Position numbers and translations under genes: made by a program. The notes beneath the pieces were generated by a model. The model was not told the DNA's origin. It did no database searches and was given only the letters and a program-made list of their open reading frames with translations. A stretch of DNA of 54,907 bases from Planctomycetota bacterium (lineage in GTDB: Bacteria > Planctomycetota > Phycisphaerae > Sedimentisphaerales > Anaerobacaceae). Below, in pieces: positions 6,846 to 16,219 of this stretch (positions within the stretch are counted from its first letter, which is position 1; every line of letters starts with the position of its first letter). The stretch covers positions 1 through 54,907 of the forward strand of contig VRUK01000029.1 of assembly GCA_019456195.1 (NCBI GenBank). The letters are read 5' to 3'.

Positions 6846-8593
6846 GAAAAAGACTTCTTAGTTACGATACAGAGACAACCGGATTATATACTTGGCGCGG
6901 ACATAAAATATTTAGCTATAGTGTTTGTAATCCTGTCGGCAAATCCACAGTTCACCGATTAGATGGACCGTGGGAGCGCGAACGCCATAATATAAAATAT
7001 CTTGAAAATATCTGGTCTGATAAATCTCTTGCTAAAATAATGCATAACGCAAAATTTGATATTAATATGACTGAAAATTGTTTAGGTAGAGATTTATCAG
7101 ACCATAAATTTCACGATACATGGCTACAAGCTTGCATACTACAAAATCACCATCCTAGTAATGATTTAAAATCCCTTGGTTATGAATTGGCGGGTATATC
7201 TGTAGAGGATGAAGACGCCGTAAAGCCCTTCCTAAGCTATCCTAGAGGCTACCAGGACTGCCCAGAGTACCTTATGGATAGATACCAGCATATTGACGCG
7301 GAACGTGCTATGTTATTGCATTTATTTTTTCATCCAAAAATTCTTGAAAATAAGAATTTTGTTGAAATATATAAAATGGAACGTGATCTAGTATTAGCGA
7401 CAATGCGTATGGAACGGCGCGGAATTATGCTGAATAAAAGTGTATCGGTAAAAATGGCTTTAGAGATACAAATTGATTGTAATAAACTTAAACTAGATTT
7501 TGAGGCAGCAACAGGACAGAGAGGTATTATTACAAGTCCTAAAAAACTTTCATGGTATTTATACAAGAAAATGAACTATCCATCACTAAAGAAAACTAAA
7601 GAAGGCGATAGTGTAGACAAGAATACATTAATGCAATTACAAGAGATAGTTAATGATCCATGTATTGAAATGATCTTAAAACACAGATCATGGCAGCACG
7701 GAATTTCTATGTTAAATAGTTATTTAGAATTAGCAGACGGACAAGGGATTATACATCCTAATATAAAAACCTGTGGTCCCGATACTGCTCGGGAGGCATG
7801 CTCAAAACCCAATTTACAGAACGTAACCAAAGCGGGGGTTTTGCTAAATCCATACGCAATAAGCGCAAGGAAAGCTTTCCGGCCAAGACCGGGATATGTT
7901 AATTTTCATTTAGACTATTCTGGAATTGAAATGAGAATCCTAGTACATTATTCTGGGGAGAAATATCTTATTAACATAATTAGAAATAAAGGCGATGTTC
8001 ACGTACCGGCTACCGAAATTTTTTATTGTGATAGAATGCCCTGGGGATCAGATTTTCAAACATTGCGGGGAGCCGCTAAGAATGCAAATTTTGCTATCCC
8101 TTATGGTAGTGGTGCACCTAAACTAGCTAAAATTTTAAATATAACTCTTGAGCAAGCACACCAAAGATACACGATTTATAAATGTAAATTTCTAAGACTT
8201 TGTGGATTAATAGACACAATCGGGAGAGAAGTTGGGGAGCAAGGATACGTATTAACTATATTCGGACGTAGATTATATGTAGCAAAACCACATGCCGGGG
8301 TAAATTACAAAGTCCAAGGCTCTGCCGCAGGAATTATAAAAAGAGCACAAGTCCGCGTAGCCAGATTTTTACAGGAGACGACAGGGGATGAAGTTCAAAT
8401 ACTATTACCAATTCACGATGAAATAATTATAGAATGCTCCAGAAAGAGACTCAGAGACTTCTACGAAATTCTACCGAAAATAATATCCCTGATGGTAGAT
8501 TTTCCTCAACTAAGCGTACCTCTCGAAGTTGATATTAAAGTAACTACAACTAATTGGGATGATAAGAAAAAAATCAACAAAACTTGGAGATAA
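6842..8593 (+). CDS. Family A DNA polymerase with 3'-5' exonuclease
   Basis: Replicative phage DNA polymerase of the Pol I family. The proofreading domain shows ExoI DTETTG at residues 9-14, ExoII NAKFDINM, and ExoIII YQHID. The polymerase domain has motif A LDYSGIEMRI (about 356), motif B RGAAKNANFAIPYG (about 409-423) and motif C PIHDE (about 523). Length is 583 aa, so the 5'-3' exonuclease of bacterial Pol I is absent, as usual for phages. The position equivalent to E. coli Phe762 is Phe (NFAIPYG), the residue of bacterial Pol I. In motif A the usual Gln before Ile-Glu is Gly. Start overlaps the preceding stop (ATGA). Confidence 0.95.
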   Translation: MRKRLLSYDTETTGLYTWRGHKIFSYSVCNPVGKSTVHRLDGPWERERHNIKYLENIWSDKSLAKIMHNAKFDINMTENCLGRDLSDHKFHDTWLQACILQNHHPSNDLKSLGYELAGISVEDEDAVKPFLSYPRGYQDCPEYLMDRYQHIDAERAMLLHLFFHPKILENKNFVEIYKMERDLVLATMRMERRGIMLNKSVSVKMALEIQIDCNKLKLDFEAATGQRGIITSPKKLSWYLYKKMNYPSLKKTKEGDSVDKNTLMQLQEIVNDPCIEMILKHRSWQHGISMLNSYLELADGQGIIHPNIKTCGPDTAREACSKPNLQNVTKAGVLLNPYAISARKAFRPRPGYVNFHLDYSGIEMRILVHYSGEKYLINIIRNKGDVHVPATEIFYCDRMPWGSDFQTLRGAAKNANFAIPYGSGAPKLAKILNITLEQAHQRYTIYKCKFLRLCGLIDTIGREVGEQGYVLTIFGRRLYVAKPHAGVNYKVQGSAAGIIKRAQVRVARFLQETTGDEVQILLPIHDEIIIECSRKRLRDFYEILPKIISLMVDFPQLSVPLEVDIKVTTTNWDDKKKINKTWR

Positions 8594-8598
8594 AAATA

Positions 8599-8796
8599 AT
8601 GTCTACTATACAGAAACGATATGAAATAGTTCAGGATATTTGTAAAAAAACAGGATTAAGAGATAGGAGTAATCCTAGAAGTGATTATCTAACGACTAGA
8701 GAACTGTTCTGTATAAACAGTTGGATTTCCGTAGCTCTATGGCGTTTTGAAAAATCCAAAGTAATAGATAATCCTAAAAAGAAAGAAAAATCTTAA
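8599..8796 (+). CDS. Hypothetical protein (65 aa)
   Basis: A small basic protein between polymerase and primase-helicase. ATG 8599 is chosen because GGAGA sits about 8 nt upstream; an earlier in-frame ATG at 8584 lies inside the polymerase gene. The sequence is helical with a Lys-rich tail (KKKEKS). The stop overlaps the next start in a TAATG arrangement. No family recognised; a role in replication is only suggested by position. Confidence 0.6.
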   Translation: MSTIQKRYEIVQDICKKTGLRDRSNPRSDYLTTRELFCINSWISVALWRFEKSKVIDNPKKKEKS

Positions 8797-10862
8797 TGCC
8801 AATAATAAAAGATTATCCAAAACTTAAAGGATTTACACAACATGGAGTTGTATTTGAAAAAATTGTAGGAGATGAACGTGCTATCGGTATATGTCCGTTT
8901 TGTAATAAAAAAGATAAGTTTGACTCTCATGTGGAAACACTAATCTGGGGTTGTAAAAGTTGTGGTATTAACGGTAATTTTGAGAAGTTTATGGAGTATA
9001 GATCGCAAAAATATACTGAACTTTTTAAGGGGCAGCATGTTCGAAAATTATCTAAAGATCGCTCTTTAAAACCACAAACTTTAAGGGCCTTTGATGTTGG
9101 TTGGAGTGGATTATTTTATACTTACCCAATTCGCGGGAACTCAAAACAAATCACAACAGATATACAAAGGTATACTATAGGAAAAAAGATCTTAAGCACT
9201 TCAGGATCACATAAAAGCTTAATAGTTCCTAAAGAGTTATTTAACAGTCAACGAGTTTGGCTTATGGAAGGCGGTCCCGACACAATGGCTTGCTGGGAGG
9301 CTTTACAAAAATTAGGCAGAAAAGAAGATGTTTACGGCTCTCCCGGTGCAGCGTCGTTTCCAAATAAACTAGCAGACCTTTTTTATAGAAAGAACGTAGT
9401 TGTTATCTTTGATAATGATGATGCAGGAAAACGTGGGTCTATAAAAATATTTAAAGTACTTATTGGTATAGCTAAACAAATTAGATTTATACACTGGCCA
9501 GATAGTATAAAGGATAAATTTGATTTTAGAGATTGTTATAATAAATATAAACAGGATGCGGAAAAGACAATCAAATTTATTGAAAGAAATTTAAAAACTT
9601 TGCCTCCTGTTCCTGAAGGAGAAACATTACAAGAGCCAAGTAAAATAGCCGCCAAACAAATAAATCCTAGCGGAGAAGGATTGAGCAGGGATAAAGCTGT
9701 TGAAGGTTTCAGAAAATGGTTATTATTAAAAGATTCCGAAGTCATCGATGTCATGTTCGGAGCGGTATTCGCTAATAGAATGGAAATAGACCCTCTATGG
9801 ATGTTTCTCGTGGCCCCTCCTGGTGGAAGTAAGAGTGAGTTATTAATGTCACTAACAGATGCCCCGCTAATTATAGCTAAAACAACAATAACCCCGGCGT
9901 CGTTAGTTAGTGGAATGAATACTGGAAGTCTAGGGGACCCCAGCTTGATTCCCAGATTAGATAAACATGTTTTAGTTATTAAAGATTTCACTACAATACT
10001 GAGCATGAATATAATCCAAAGGGAGGAAATATTCGGAGTTTTGAGAGATGCTTACGACGGTGAATTCAGCAAAGATTTCGGTAACGGTATTCGTAGAGAG
10101 TATAAAAGTAAATTTGGAATTATTGCCGGGGTTACTCCTATCATAGAAGGGTTTAGTAACTCCAACACAATTCTAGGTGAACGATTTATTAAATATAAAA
10201 TAAAATATAGGGGGAGGATAGATGTAGGGAGAGATGTAATCCGCAGAGCGTTAAATAATATTAAAAAAGTAACACCAATGAGAGATGAATTAAAGATTAT
10301 AGCTTCTAAAGTTTTAGACCGTCCGATATCCACAGAAGACTCTCCCACTATTAATGAAAGCAGACTGAACGGTATAATTAAGCTATCGCAGTGGATTGCA
10401 AATCTACGCGGAGTTGTGAGTCGGGAGAGGTATACAGGCCAAATTAATTTTAAGCCTGTTGCAGAAATTGGGACTCGGCTAGCTAAACAGCTTTGTACTC
10501 TGGCCTTTGGGATTTCTTACTGGAAGGGCGATAGTTCAGTAAGCGATTCCACATACCAAACAATAATCAATGTTGCATGCGATACTGCACCCGACCGTGT
10601 TGAAGAAATTGTAAGACAAATTTATATTCGTCAGGTTAAATTAGATCAATTCATATCCGTAAAAGAGCTATCATCCTGGACAAGATTTCCGGAGGGTACG
10701 GTTAGATATTTATTACAAGATTTAACACTTCTCGGAATAACAAAACGGAATCAAAAAAAGAGATCCCACGATTGGAAGTTGACCAGCTCTATTATGAGGA
10801 TAATGAACGAACTAGGTATCTATAAAAATTTACTGTCGTGGGCTGATGTAACTAAACAGTAG
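8796..10862 (+). CDS. DNA primase-helicase (zinc ribbon, TOPRIM, P-loop ATPase)
   Basis: Primes and probably unwinds DNA at the fork. The N-terminal zinc ribbon uses C33, C36, C53 and C56. The TOPRIM domain follows, with LMEGGPD (Glu near residue 157) and VVIFDNDDAGKRG (Asp cluster near 204). A C-terminal ATPase has a P-loop APPGGSKSEL near 338-347 and a hydrophobic VLVIKD strand near 391. The P-loop reads GGSKS rather than the textbook GxxxxGKS, a variant that should be checked. A winged-helix-like C-terminus (EGTVRYLLQDLTLLGI) may bind DNA. At 688 aa it matches bifunctional phage primase-helicases. Confidence 0.85.
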   Translation: MPIIKDYPKLKGFTQHGVVFEKIVGDERAIGICPFCNKKDKFDSHVETLIWGCKSCGINGNFEKFMEYRSQKYTELFKGQHVRKLSKDRSLKPQTLRAFDVGWSGLFYTYPIRGNSKQITTDIQRYTIGKKILSTSGSHKSLIVPKELFNSQRVWLMEGGPDTMACWEALQKLGRKEDVYGSPGAASFPNKLADLFYRKNVVVIFDNDDAGKRGSIKIFKVLIGIAKQIRFIHWPDSIKDKFDFRDCYNKYKQDAEKTIKFIERNLKTLPPVPEGETLQEPSKIAAKQINPSGEGLSRDKAVEGFRKWLLLKDSEVIDVMFGAVFANRMEIDPLWMFLVAPPGGSKSELLMSLTDAPLIIAKTTITPASLVSGMNTGSLGDPSLIPRLDKHVLVIKDFTTILSMNIIQREEIFGVLRDAYDGEFSKDFGNGIRREYKSKFGIIAGVTPIIEGFSNSNTILGERFIKYKIKYRGRIDVGRDVIRRALNNIKKVTPMRDELKIIASKVLDRPISTEDSPTINESRLNGIIKLSQWIANLRGVVSRERYTGQINFKPVAEIGTRLAKQLCTLAFGISYWKGDSSVSDSTYQTIINVACDTAPDRVEEIVRQIYIRQVKLDQFISVKELSSWTRFPEGTVRYLLQDLTLLGITKRNQKKRSHDWKLTSSIMRIMNELGIYKNLLSWADVTKQ

Positions 10863-10874
10863 AAAGGAGGTAGT

Positions 10875-11339
10875 ATGCACATTGCTGAGAAAAAGATAAG
10901 AGAAGTCTACGGACCTGGGGGTGGGGTGGGCATTGACAAGGAAGAGGCGATATCCCACCCCAAACACTACGGCGGTGATACACCTTACGAAATATGGAAA
11001 GTTCTCTGGGCGTGGGGTTACGATGATTTTTTCTTTGGTAATATTATTAAATATATAATGAGGGCCGGAAATAAATCTGATAGTACAAAATTGCAGGATC
11101 TCCAGAAAGCACAGCAGTATTTAAATTTTCTAATAGAAAAGGAGATGGAAGAGAATGGTAAAGAAACCTATAAAGACCTCAAAAACATTGGCGAAGACTA
11201 TAAAAAATGTGAACACAAAGGTTCCCCAACACTCATACACAGATACAGCGCCGAACGCCTCCCAGGATCGTCGGGTCTCCGTTCAGCATGTCCCTCCTGC
11301 TACCCTCAAGGAATGGGACAAGAACCCGAGGAAAAATGA
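10875..11339 (+). CDS. DUF3310 protein (154 aa)
   Basis: Contains the DUF3310 core at about residues 24-93: HPKHYGGD near the start and NIIKYIMRAGNKSD with LQKAQQYLNFLIEKE at the end. Nucleotide-kinase-like naming for this family exists, but its function is not established. AGAAAGGAGG precedes the ATG. The DUF3310 core ends at about 11153. The last 60 residues run out of frame through the start of the methyltransferase gene for 185 nt and look like neutral overprinted sequence with two cysteine pairs. Confidence 0.8.
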   Translation: MHIAEKKIREVYGPGGGVGIDKEEAISHPKHYGGDTPYEIWKVLWAWGYDDFFFGNIIKYIMRAGNKSDSTKLQDLQKAQQYLNFLIEKEMEENGKETYKDLKNIGEDYKKCEHKGSPTLIHRYSAERLPGSSGLRSACPSCYPQGMGQEPEEK

Positions 11340-12513
11340 TAAAGCTGTCAGTAAGCTCGCTAAAATTATCGAAACGCATGGTTTTATTAATCCTATCATT
11401 GCTACGCCGGATGGTACTGTTCGATCAGGGCATACAAGGCTTAAAGTAGCTAAGAAAATGAAAATGGAAACCGTTCCTGTGATTTATGTGCCCTTTAATT
11501 CAGAAGAAGATGCCGAGGACTTCGCCGTTGCGGATAATAAATCTGCCGAGTTTTCAGAATGGGACTCAAACCTTTTAGCAGATTTATTCGGCAGTAGAGA
11601 AAAATTGGACTTAGATAAATTTGAAAGAAAAACCGGGTTCACTGTTCGAAAGTTAAATCGTATGTTGAATCAGCGTGCGGAACATCTTCGAGGCCTCACA
11701 GACCCAGATCAAGTTCCTGGACGTGTTATTACAACTGTAAATCCTGGGGAGCTTTGGCATCTCGGAGAACATCGTCTTCTATGCGGTGATTCGACGAAGT
11801 CCGAGGATATTATAAAATTAATGGACGGCAGTAAAGCTGACTCCATGATTACCGATCCACCGTACGGAGTTAATTACAGTAGTAAAAATGAAACTTTGAA
11901 TAAATTTGATAAAAGCAATCGTATTCAAACGCCAATTAAAAACGACGGACTTAAAGATTATAAAGAATTCTTTGAAAACTTTATTCAAAATGCATTTGCA
12001 ATTCTTTCTGATTATAATACTTGTTTTATTTTTATGTCTGGTCGAAGACTTCACGAACTTTACCTTGCTTTCGAGTCTTCTGGTGGGTACATGTCTGATT
12101 ATTTAGTCTGGGTAAAAAATAATCATGTGTTGAGTTCCAAAGATTATAATGGAAAGCATGAATTTCTTCTTTATGGCTGGAGCGGTAGACATAAATTCTA
12201 TGGGCCAAGCCGAACAACTGTATTTGAATATGATCGCTCTTTAAAATCTAAATTGCATCCAACGGTGAAACCGGTTGAACTAATTATTCAACTTATTGTA
12301 GATGGTTCAAAATCAAAGTCAATTATCTTCGACCCGTTTTTAGGCTCCGGGACGACGATTATCGCTGCTGAACAGATTGATCGATATTGTTATGGTATAG
12401 AAATTGATCCGAAATATTGTAATGTTATAATTAAGAGGTGGGAAGATTTTACTGGGAAGAAAGCTCACTTGCAGAAAAGATTCCCGAAAAAGCTGAAGAA
12501 AGGTCTAGCATGA
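11155..12513 (+). CDS. ParB-like domain fused to DNA N6-adenine/N4-cytosine methyltransferase
   Basis: Methylates adenine or cytosine in phage or host DNA, probably against restriction. The N-terminal half carries a ParB/Srx-like domain (VPPATLKEWDKNPRKND... RSGHTR, about 44-140). The C-terminal half has TDPPYGVNY (catalytic motif IV, about 232) followed by DPFLGSGTT (SAM-binding motif I, about 393), an order typical of the beta class. ParB-methylase fusions are common in phages and prophages. AAGGAG lies 10 nt before the ATG. The first about 40 residues overlap the DUF3310 gene in another frame. Target sequence cannot be read from the gene. Confidence 0.88.
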   Translation: MVKKPIKTSKTLAKTIKNVNTKVPQHSYTDTAPNASQDRRVSVQHVPPATLKEWDKNPRKNDKAVSKLAKIIETHGFINPIIATPDGTVRSGHTRLKVAKKMKMETVPVIYVPFNSEEDAEDFAVADNKSAEFSEWDSNLLADLFGSREKLDLDKFERKTGFTVRKLNRMLNQRAEHLRGLTDPDQVPGRVITTVNPGELWHLGEHRLLCGDSTKSEDIIKLMDGSKADSMITDPPYGVNYSSKNETLNKFDKSNRIQTPIKNDGLKDYKEFFENFIQNAFAILSDYNTCFIFMSGRRLHELYLAFESSGGYMSDYLVWVKNNHVLSSKDYNGKHEFLLYGWSGRHKFYGPSRTTVFEYDRSLKSKLHPTVKPVELIIQLIVDGSKSKSIIFDPFLGSGTTIIAAEQIDRYCYGIEIDPKYCNVIIKRWEDFTGKKAHLQKRFPKKLKKGLA

Positions 12514-12812
12514 AAAATAACAAAGGATCGTTTAAAAATCTAATAAATCTTGATAATAAGAAATTTAAGAAGGCTAAATTAATCTATGTTGAATGGTATG
12601 ATGCAAAGAGTTGTAACAATGGATGGGAATATCTGGGCGAAGATGGCCACGATTTTGATCCGTTGTTAATTTTCTCCGTTGGCTGGCTTGTAGGAGAAAC
12701 TGAGGCTGCTATTGTAGTGTCGGATTCATACTGTGCCCAGACAAATAGTATTGATAATCCATTGACAATACCTAAAGATGGAATTAAATGTAAACAATTT
12801 ATTAGATATTAA
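12510..12812 (+). CDS. Hypothetical protein (100 aa)
   Basis: ATG 12510 overlaps the methyltransferase stop (ATGA) with AGAAAGG upstream, so it is preferred to an upstream in-frame codon within the methyltransferase. The 100-residue product is rich in aromatics (VEWYDAKSCNNGWEYLGEDG, then FSVGWLVGETEAAIVVSDSY), suggesting a small beta-barrel fold. No family recognised. The alternation of strands and the GW motif recur in small phage proteins of unknown role. Confidence 0.6.
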   Translation: MKNNKGSFKNLINLDNKKFKKAKLIYVEWYDAKSCNNGWEYLGEDGHDFDPLLIFSVGWLVGETEAAIVVSDSYCAQTNSIDNPLTIPKDGIKCKQFIRY

Positions 12813-12821
12813 GGAGGAAAA

Positions 12822-13100
12822 ATGGATGAAGAAGAGTTGATAGCACGAGACTTGGAGAAGTTTGCGAATATGGATAAGGATCGTGTTCTATTACATCTGG
12901 TAGGTGAATGCACTAGGATGCAGACTACTTTGAACGTTTTGGTGAATGAACTTATACGGGTGAGAGTGTTTAGGCGAGGGGCTATCTTCAGAATTAATAA
13001 AACGGTTGCAGGTTTGTTAAAACGGGAACGTGCTCGTGTGGAAAAAATTCAACTAGAACAAGAAAATGCGAAGGAAAAGAAGGTAGAAAATGGAACTTAG
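12822..13100 (+). CDS. Hypothetical helical protein (92 aa)
   Basis: AAGGAGG stands 6 nt before the ATG. The protein is helical throughout, acidic at the start (MDEEELIARDLEKF), with a central Leu/Val-rich helix and a highly charged C-terminal helix (RERARVEKIQLEQENAKEKK) likely to form a coiled coil. It overlaps the next gene by 11 nt. No family recognised. Confidence 0.6.
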   Translation: MDEEELIARDLEKFANMDKDRVLLHLVGECTRMQTTLNVLVNELIRVRVFRRGAIFRINKTVAGLLKRERARVEKIQLEQENAKEKKVENGT

Positions 13101-13335
13101 AGACGCAGTGGCGATGCAATATTTTGTTAGGGTTATGACTAATGGAAATTTCAAGGCGGACCCTGGCGAGTATTCTCACGCGGTCTTCGAGGAGGCACAA
13201 AGGGCTTTTATATTCGGGGATATTTTCTGTAAGGCCGGGCCAGCGATTGAAGACGTGGAGATCAAAACGAAGTCAAAAGAGATTCCCAGGAGGCAGGAAA
13301 CTAAACTAAACAAACCTTCTCGGAAAGGAGAATGA
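13090..13335 (+). CDS. Hypothetical protein (81 aa)
   Basis: Overlaps the preceding gene by 11 nt, with an AAGGAAAAGAAGG ribosome site inside that gene. The N-terminal 50 residues form a compact helical region with aromatic residues (MQYFVRVMTN, FEEAQRAFIFGD). The tail is basic and disordered-looking (KTKSKEIPRRQETK), which may contact nucleic acid. No family recognised. Confidence 0.55.
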   Translation: MELRDAVAMQYFVRVMTNGNFKADPGEYSHAVFEEAQRAFIFGDIFCKAGPAIEDVEIKTKSKEIPRRQETKLNKPSRKGE

Positions 13336-13337
13336 TT

Positions 13338-14351
13338 ATGAGAAGCGTAGAATGTAAAGCTGAGCACTTGAAGGTAGGCGATAAGTTTATAAGTTCGGTC
13401 GGGGATAAATGCGTTGTAACGGCAATATGGCCCAAAGAACTATTCCCTATCCGAGCTAGCTACATTAACAATCCCAGTGCTGCTGCGAGAGGAAATGGAA
13501 TCTCTTTCGATATGGATCAATCCGTTAATCTTATCGAGCGGGACGGGAAGGAAGTTATTGGATTGTATAAAAAGGGAGTTTGCCAGCAAGGTCTTTGTGA
13601 TAGTATTCCCCGGACGAAGAACATATTTTTGTATCTTTCCGCAGGGTATTACGAGGTAGATACGTGGTTGGCATGTTGTGCATCATGTGCGCCAAGAAAA
13701 GAGGGACATTGGCTAGTGCCGAGGGTGTCTACTAAGGAGCAGCCCACAGGGGAGTGGGTTGATCTTGGCAGCCTGAAGCCAGGGGATAAGTTCGATCGCT
13801 ACGAGGGCTGTAAACCGAAATTCGATCCCCGGACTGTGGTTGGGCGGGAAGGCGGTCAGATTAGGTTGAACTTCGACGGAGGGGTTGGTTTTTCTAAATC
13901 CAATAGGATAGTCCGCGTCATCCACCGCGCCGACCAGGTCGCCAGACTTAAGAAGTATTACAGCGGGACAGGGACTGAAACTGCTACGTTGAAACGGCCC
14001 GAGTCGCTAGAGGCGATCCCTTACAGTAACGACAGTGTCCGCAGAGCGAAGGAATACTTTATGGAAATTATGGGATCGCAACCTGTGGTGCATTGTATGA
14101 AAACTGAAACCGAAATAGTGGAGGATTCGGTGAGAGGGCGTGGCACACGTTTGATCAATATAAAGAGGCAGGACATGCTTGATTGGTTGAAGGCCGAAAT
14201 TAAGGATCTTCCCCAAGATTTAACAACTAATAATCCAGACGGAGAAATTTGCATCATTGTAAAATCAGATGAATTTGACGATGTGGGCGATCTGAAAGAC
14301 ATTGTTATTGAAAAGGATATTAAAGAAAAGTTGAGAGTTAAAGGTATGTAA
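13338..14351 (+). CDS. Hypothetical protein with two LKxGDKF beta modules
   Basis: Two similar beta-rich modules, each opened by LKVGDKF (near residue 13) or LKPGDKF (near 154), precede a C-terminal helical and mixed domain. Between them is a cysteine cluster (CQQGLC and CCASC) that could bind metal. The repeated L-K-x-G-D-K-F entry resembles small beta-barrel domains, but I do not recognise the family. Start 13338 is preferred to ATG 13332 because GGAG (13327-13330) is then 7 nt away rather than 1. It sits just upstream of a glycosyltransferase. Confidence 0.55.
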   Translation: MRSVECKAEHLKVGDKFISSVGDKCVVTAIWPKELFPIRASYINNPSAAARGNGISFDMDQSVNLIERDGKEVIGLYKKGVCQQGLCDSIPRTKNIFLYLSAGYYEVDTWLACCASCAPRKEGHWLVPRVSTKEQPTGEWVDLGSLKPGDKFDRYEGCKPKFDPRTVVGREGGQIRLNFDGGVGFSKSNRIVRVIHRADQVARLKKYYSGTGTETATLKRPESLEAIPYSNDSVRRAKEYFMEIMGSQPVVHCMKTETEIVEDSVRGRGTRLINIKRQDMLDWLKAEIKDLPQDLTTNNPDGEICIIVKSDEFDDVGDLKDIVIEKDIKEKLRVKGM

Positions 14352-14369
14352 CTAACATTGGAGCCTAAG

Positions 14370-15419
14370 ATGGACATTAACCTGTTCTTTCTATCGAACG
14401 CTAAATACGGTGGTGCTGCAAGCTATACCGTTCATTTGAAGCGATCGTTTGAAAAGATAGGCCACCAGGTGAATATATTTAAGGTGAAGAAAAAAACAGA
14501 ATGGAGCCCTAGGCTGTTCTCTGGAGGCGAATACTGTCAGACTATTAGCATGGAGTCGGCAATTAAACTGGCGAATATGAAACGGAAAACGAGCTTAATT
14601 ACTTGCGTTGACTTCAAGAAATTTGATGTAGAAACTATGATGCTTCTTATAGCGGGGACGCCGATAGTTTTACATAGTCCTAACGAATACCACAAAGATT
14701 TACTTACACTGTTAAAGCGGAGTAATACGCGGATAGTGGTGAATAGGCTGCCAAATGTGAAGAGCTTGCAGGATAAGGGCTTAGATAGCACTCTAATATT
14801 ACATCCTTACATCGCGGAGAATAAACAACGTCTCCCTCGATGGGCTGATCGTGGGATGGCGGTGAGTATTAGTAGAATAGATCGTGGTAAGAATATCGAA
14901 ATACTTATTGAAGCTAATAATAGTGTGGATTCAGCAGGAGGCGAAGGTGATTATATAAATGTTTACGGAGCGGAAAACGGTGTTTACACTCGCCACACGC
15001 TAGATAAAAACTCCTCTTGCTGGCGAGAGGATTATTTTGGCAAGTTCCCCGCAGAAAAGGGCAGCGCCGTTTCGCTTTGTGCACAGTATAAATATATGGT
15101 CGATATGTCGGTTATTGATGACGACGGGGATGGAATGAAATACACTTTTTTAGAGGCTGTTGACGCCGGAGCGGTTTGCATAATAAACGCGGAGTGGTTT
15201 AGCGGCGACGAAACAGTGTGGAGGAAAGGCGGGAATTGTTTGATAGTTGAAAACGTCGATGATTTGGTGAAATGTGTGAATACCTCCCAGGCTTTGAGCT
15301 CTGGTATAGCCCGTGCTGCACGGAAGATTCTGGAGGATCATAAGCCTGAAACTATTATACCGCAGTTTGAGAAATTTTTAGAAAGCTCTCACAATGAAGA
15401 AATGGAAACGAGTAAATGA
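14370..15419 (+). CDS. Glycosyltransferase-like protein, GT-B fold (GT4 type)
   Basis: Probable sugar-nucleotide transferase; in phages these modify DNA, virion proteins or the host surface. The N-terminus (FFLSNAKYGGAASYTVHL) is the GT4-type first strand and loop with GGA. The second domain starts near AVSISRIDRGKNIEILIEA, the usual donor-domain opening with the R-x-x-K contact. TFLEAVDAGAVCIIN is the E(x7)E-type donor motif region. ATG 14370 is preferred to TTG 14358 because GGAG lies exactly 6 nt upstream. The 349-aa length fits the family. Acceptor is unknown. Confidence 0.72.
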   Translation: MDINLFFLSNAKYGGAASYTVHLKRSFEKIGHQVNIFKVKKKTEWSPRLFSGGEYCQTISMESAIKLANMKRKTSLITCVDFKKFDVETMMLLIAGTPIVLHSPNEYHKDLLTLLKRSNTRIVVNRLPNVKSLQDKGLDSTLILHPYIAENKQRLPRWADRGMAVSISRIDRGKNIEILIEANNSVDSAGGEGDYINVYGAENGVYTRHTLDKNSSCWREDYFGKFPAEKGSAVSLCAQYKYMVDMSVIDDDGDGMKYTFLEAVDAGAVCIINAEWFSGDETVWRKGGNCLIVENVDDLVKCVNTSQALSSGIARAARKILEDHKPETIIPQFEKFLESSHNEEMETSK

Positions 15420-15945
15420 TATTAAAACTAAGGAACATATTGGATTAGTGATATACACTATGCGTAAAGATATGGGAATCTATAAATGGAATGATGATAT
15501 GTTAAATGCTGGTGTTCTAGGACTATGTAAAGCAGCGAAGCGGTGGAAACCTATAGGAGAGGTTGGCTTTGCTGCATACGCTATAATTTGGATCAGGGGC
15601 GAGATTAGTAAGTATTTACGAAGTCTGGGGAATATCAGAAAGAAGGAGAAATCAGTCGGCGACCTTTTAAACGTTTTGGGTGAGGTAGGGTCTCGAGTAA
15701 CTAAAAATTATAGTTATAAATCTTTTGATAATCTACTCAATAAATCTAATTTAACTGATTCTCAAAAATTTATAATTACGGAATGGGCCTTAAACGATAG
15801 AACTACGGAGCAAATCTCGGAATCGATGGGCGAGGAATGGAGTTATCGAAAGGTTATGATACATTTAAGAATTGCTATTCAACGAGTGAAGAAACTTTGT
15901 AAACATAAACAATATAAAATAGGAATGAAAAGGCGATCCAGATAA
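15394..15945 (+). CDS. Sigma-70-like RNA polymerase factor
   Basis: A compact factor that may redirect host RNA polymerase to phage promoters. Region 2 is visible at about residues 30-75 (LNAGVLGLCKAAKRWKP then FAAYAIIWIRGEISKYLR, the 2.2-2.4 core-binding and -10 helix pattern). The C-terminal part (LTDSQKFIITEWALNDRTTEQISESMG...YRKVMIHLRIAIQRVK) is a region 4 helix-turn-helix. At 183 aa it has no region 1 or 3. It overlaps the glycosyltransferase by 26 nt and is the last gene before a large non-coding gap, a plausible position for a switch to late expression. Confidence 0.75.
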   Translation: MKKWKRVNDIKTKEHIGLVIYTMRKDMGIYKWNDDMLNAGVLGLCKAAKRWKPIGEVGFAAYAIIWIRGEISKYLRSLGNIRKKEKSVGDLLNVLGEVGSRVTKNYSYKSFDNLLNKSNLTDSQKFIITEWALNDRTTEQISESMGEEWSYRKVMIHLRIAIQRVKKLCKHKQYKIGMKRRSR

Positions 15946-15981
15946 TCGATATCGGGGACCCTCTGCGGATAAAGGCTGTTT

Positions 15982-16095
15982 ATGCGACAATCCATAGGCG
16001 ATTTTGGGAATTTGGATGCCGTTTTAGGGGGGTTTAACGGAGGTATACGAGGACTTCACATGAACGGGGTCGAGGTATTTCGGAGGAGTTTTTAG
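15982..16095 (+). CDS. Possible small peptide (37 aa)
   Basis: A 37-residue frame (begins MRQSIGDFGN) with an AAAGG about 7 nt before its ATG. It is glycine-rich with a basic end (VFRRSF). No partner gene overlaps it and no family is recognised. It may be real leader-type coding or chance. I list it because the surrounding gap otherwise holds no gene. Confidence 0.2.
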   Translation: MRQSIGDFGNLDAVLGGFNGGIRGLHMNGVEVFRRSF

Positions 16096-16219
16096 AAGAT
16101 AGTGTAAACCTACGAAATTAGGTTTTTGGGAGTAAGAGGTGAAATTCGGCGAGTTGCTAGGAGGGTCAGTTTTGGACTATGTTATAAGTGTATTGGTAGT
16201 AAAGGCTTATGTGTTAAAG

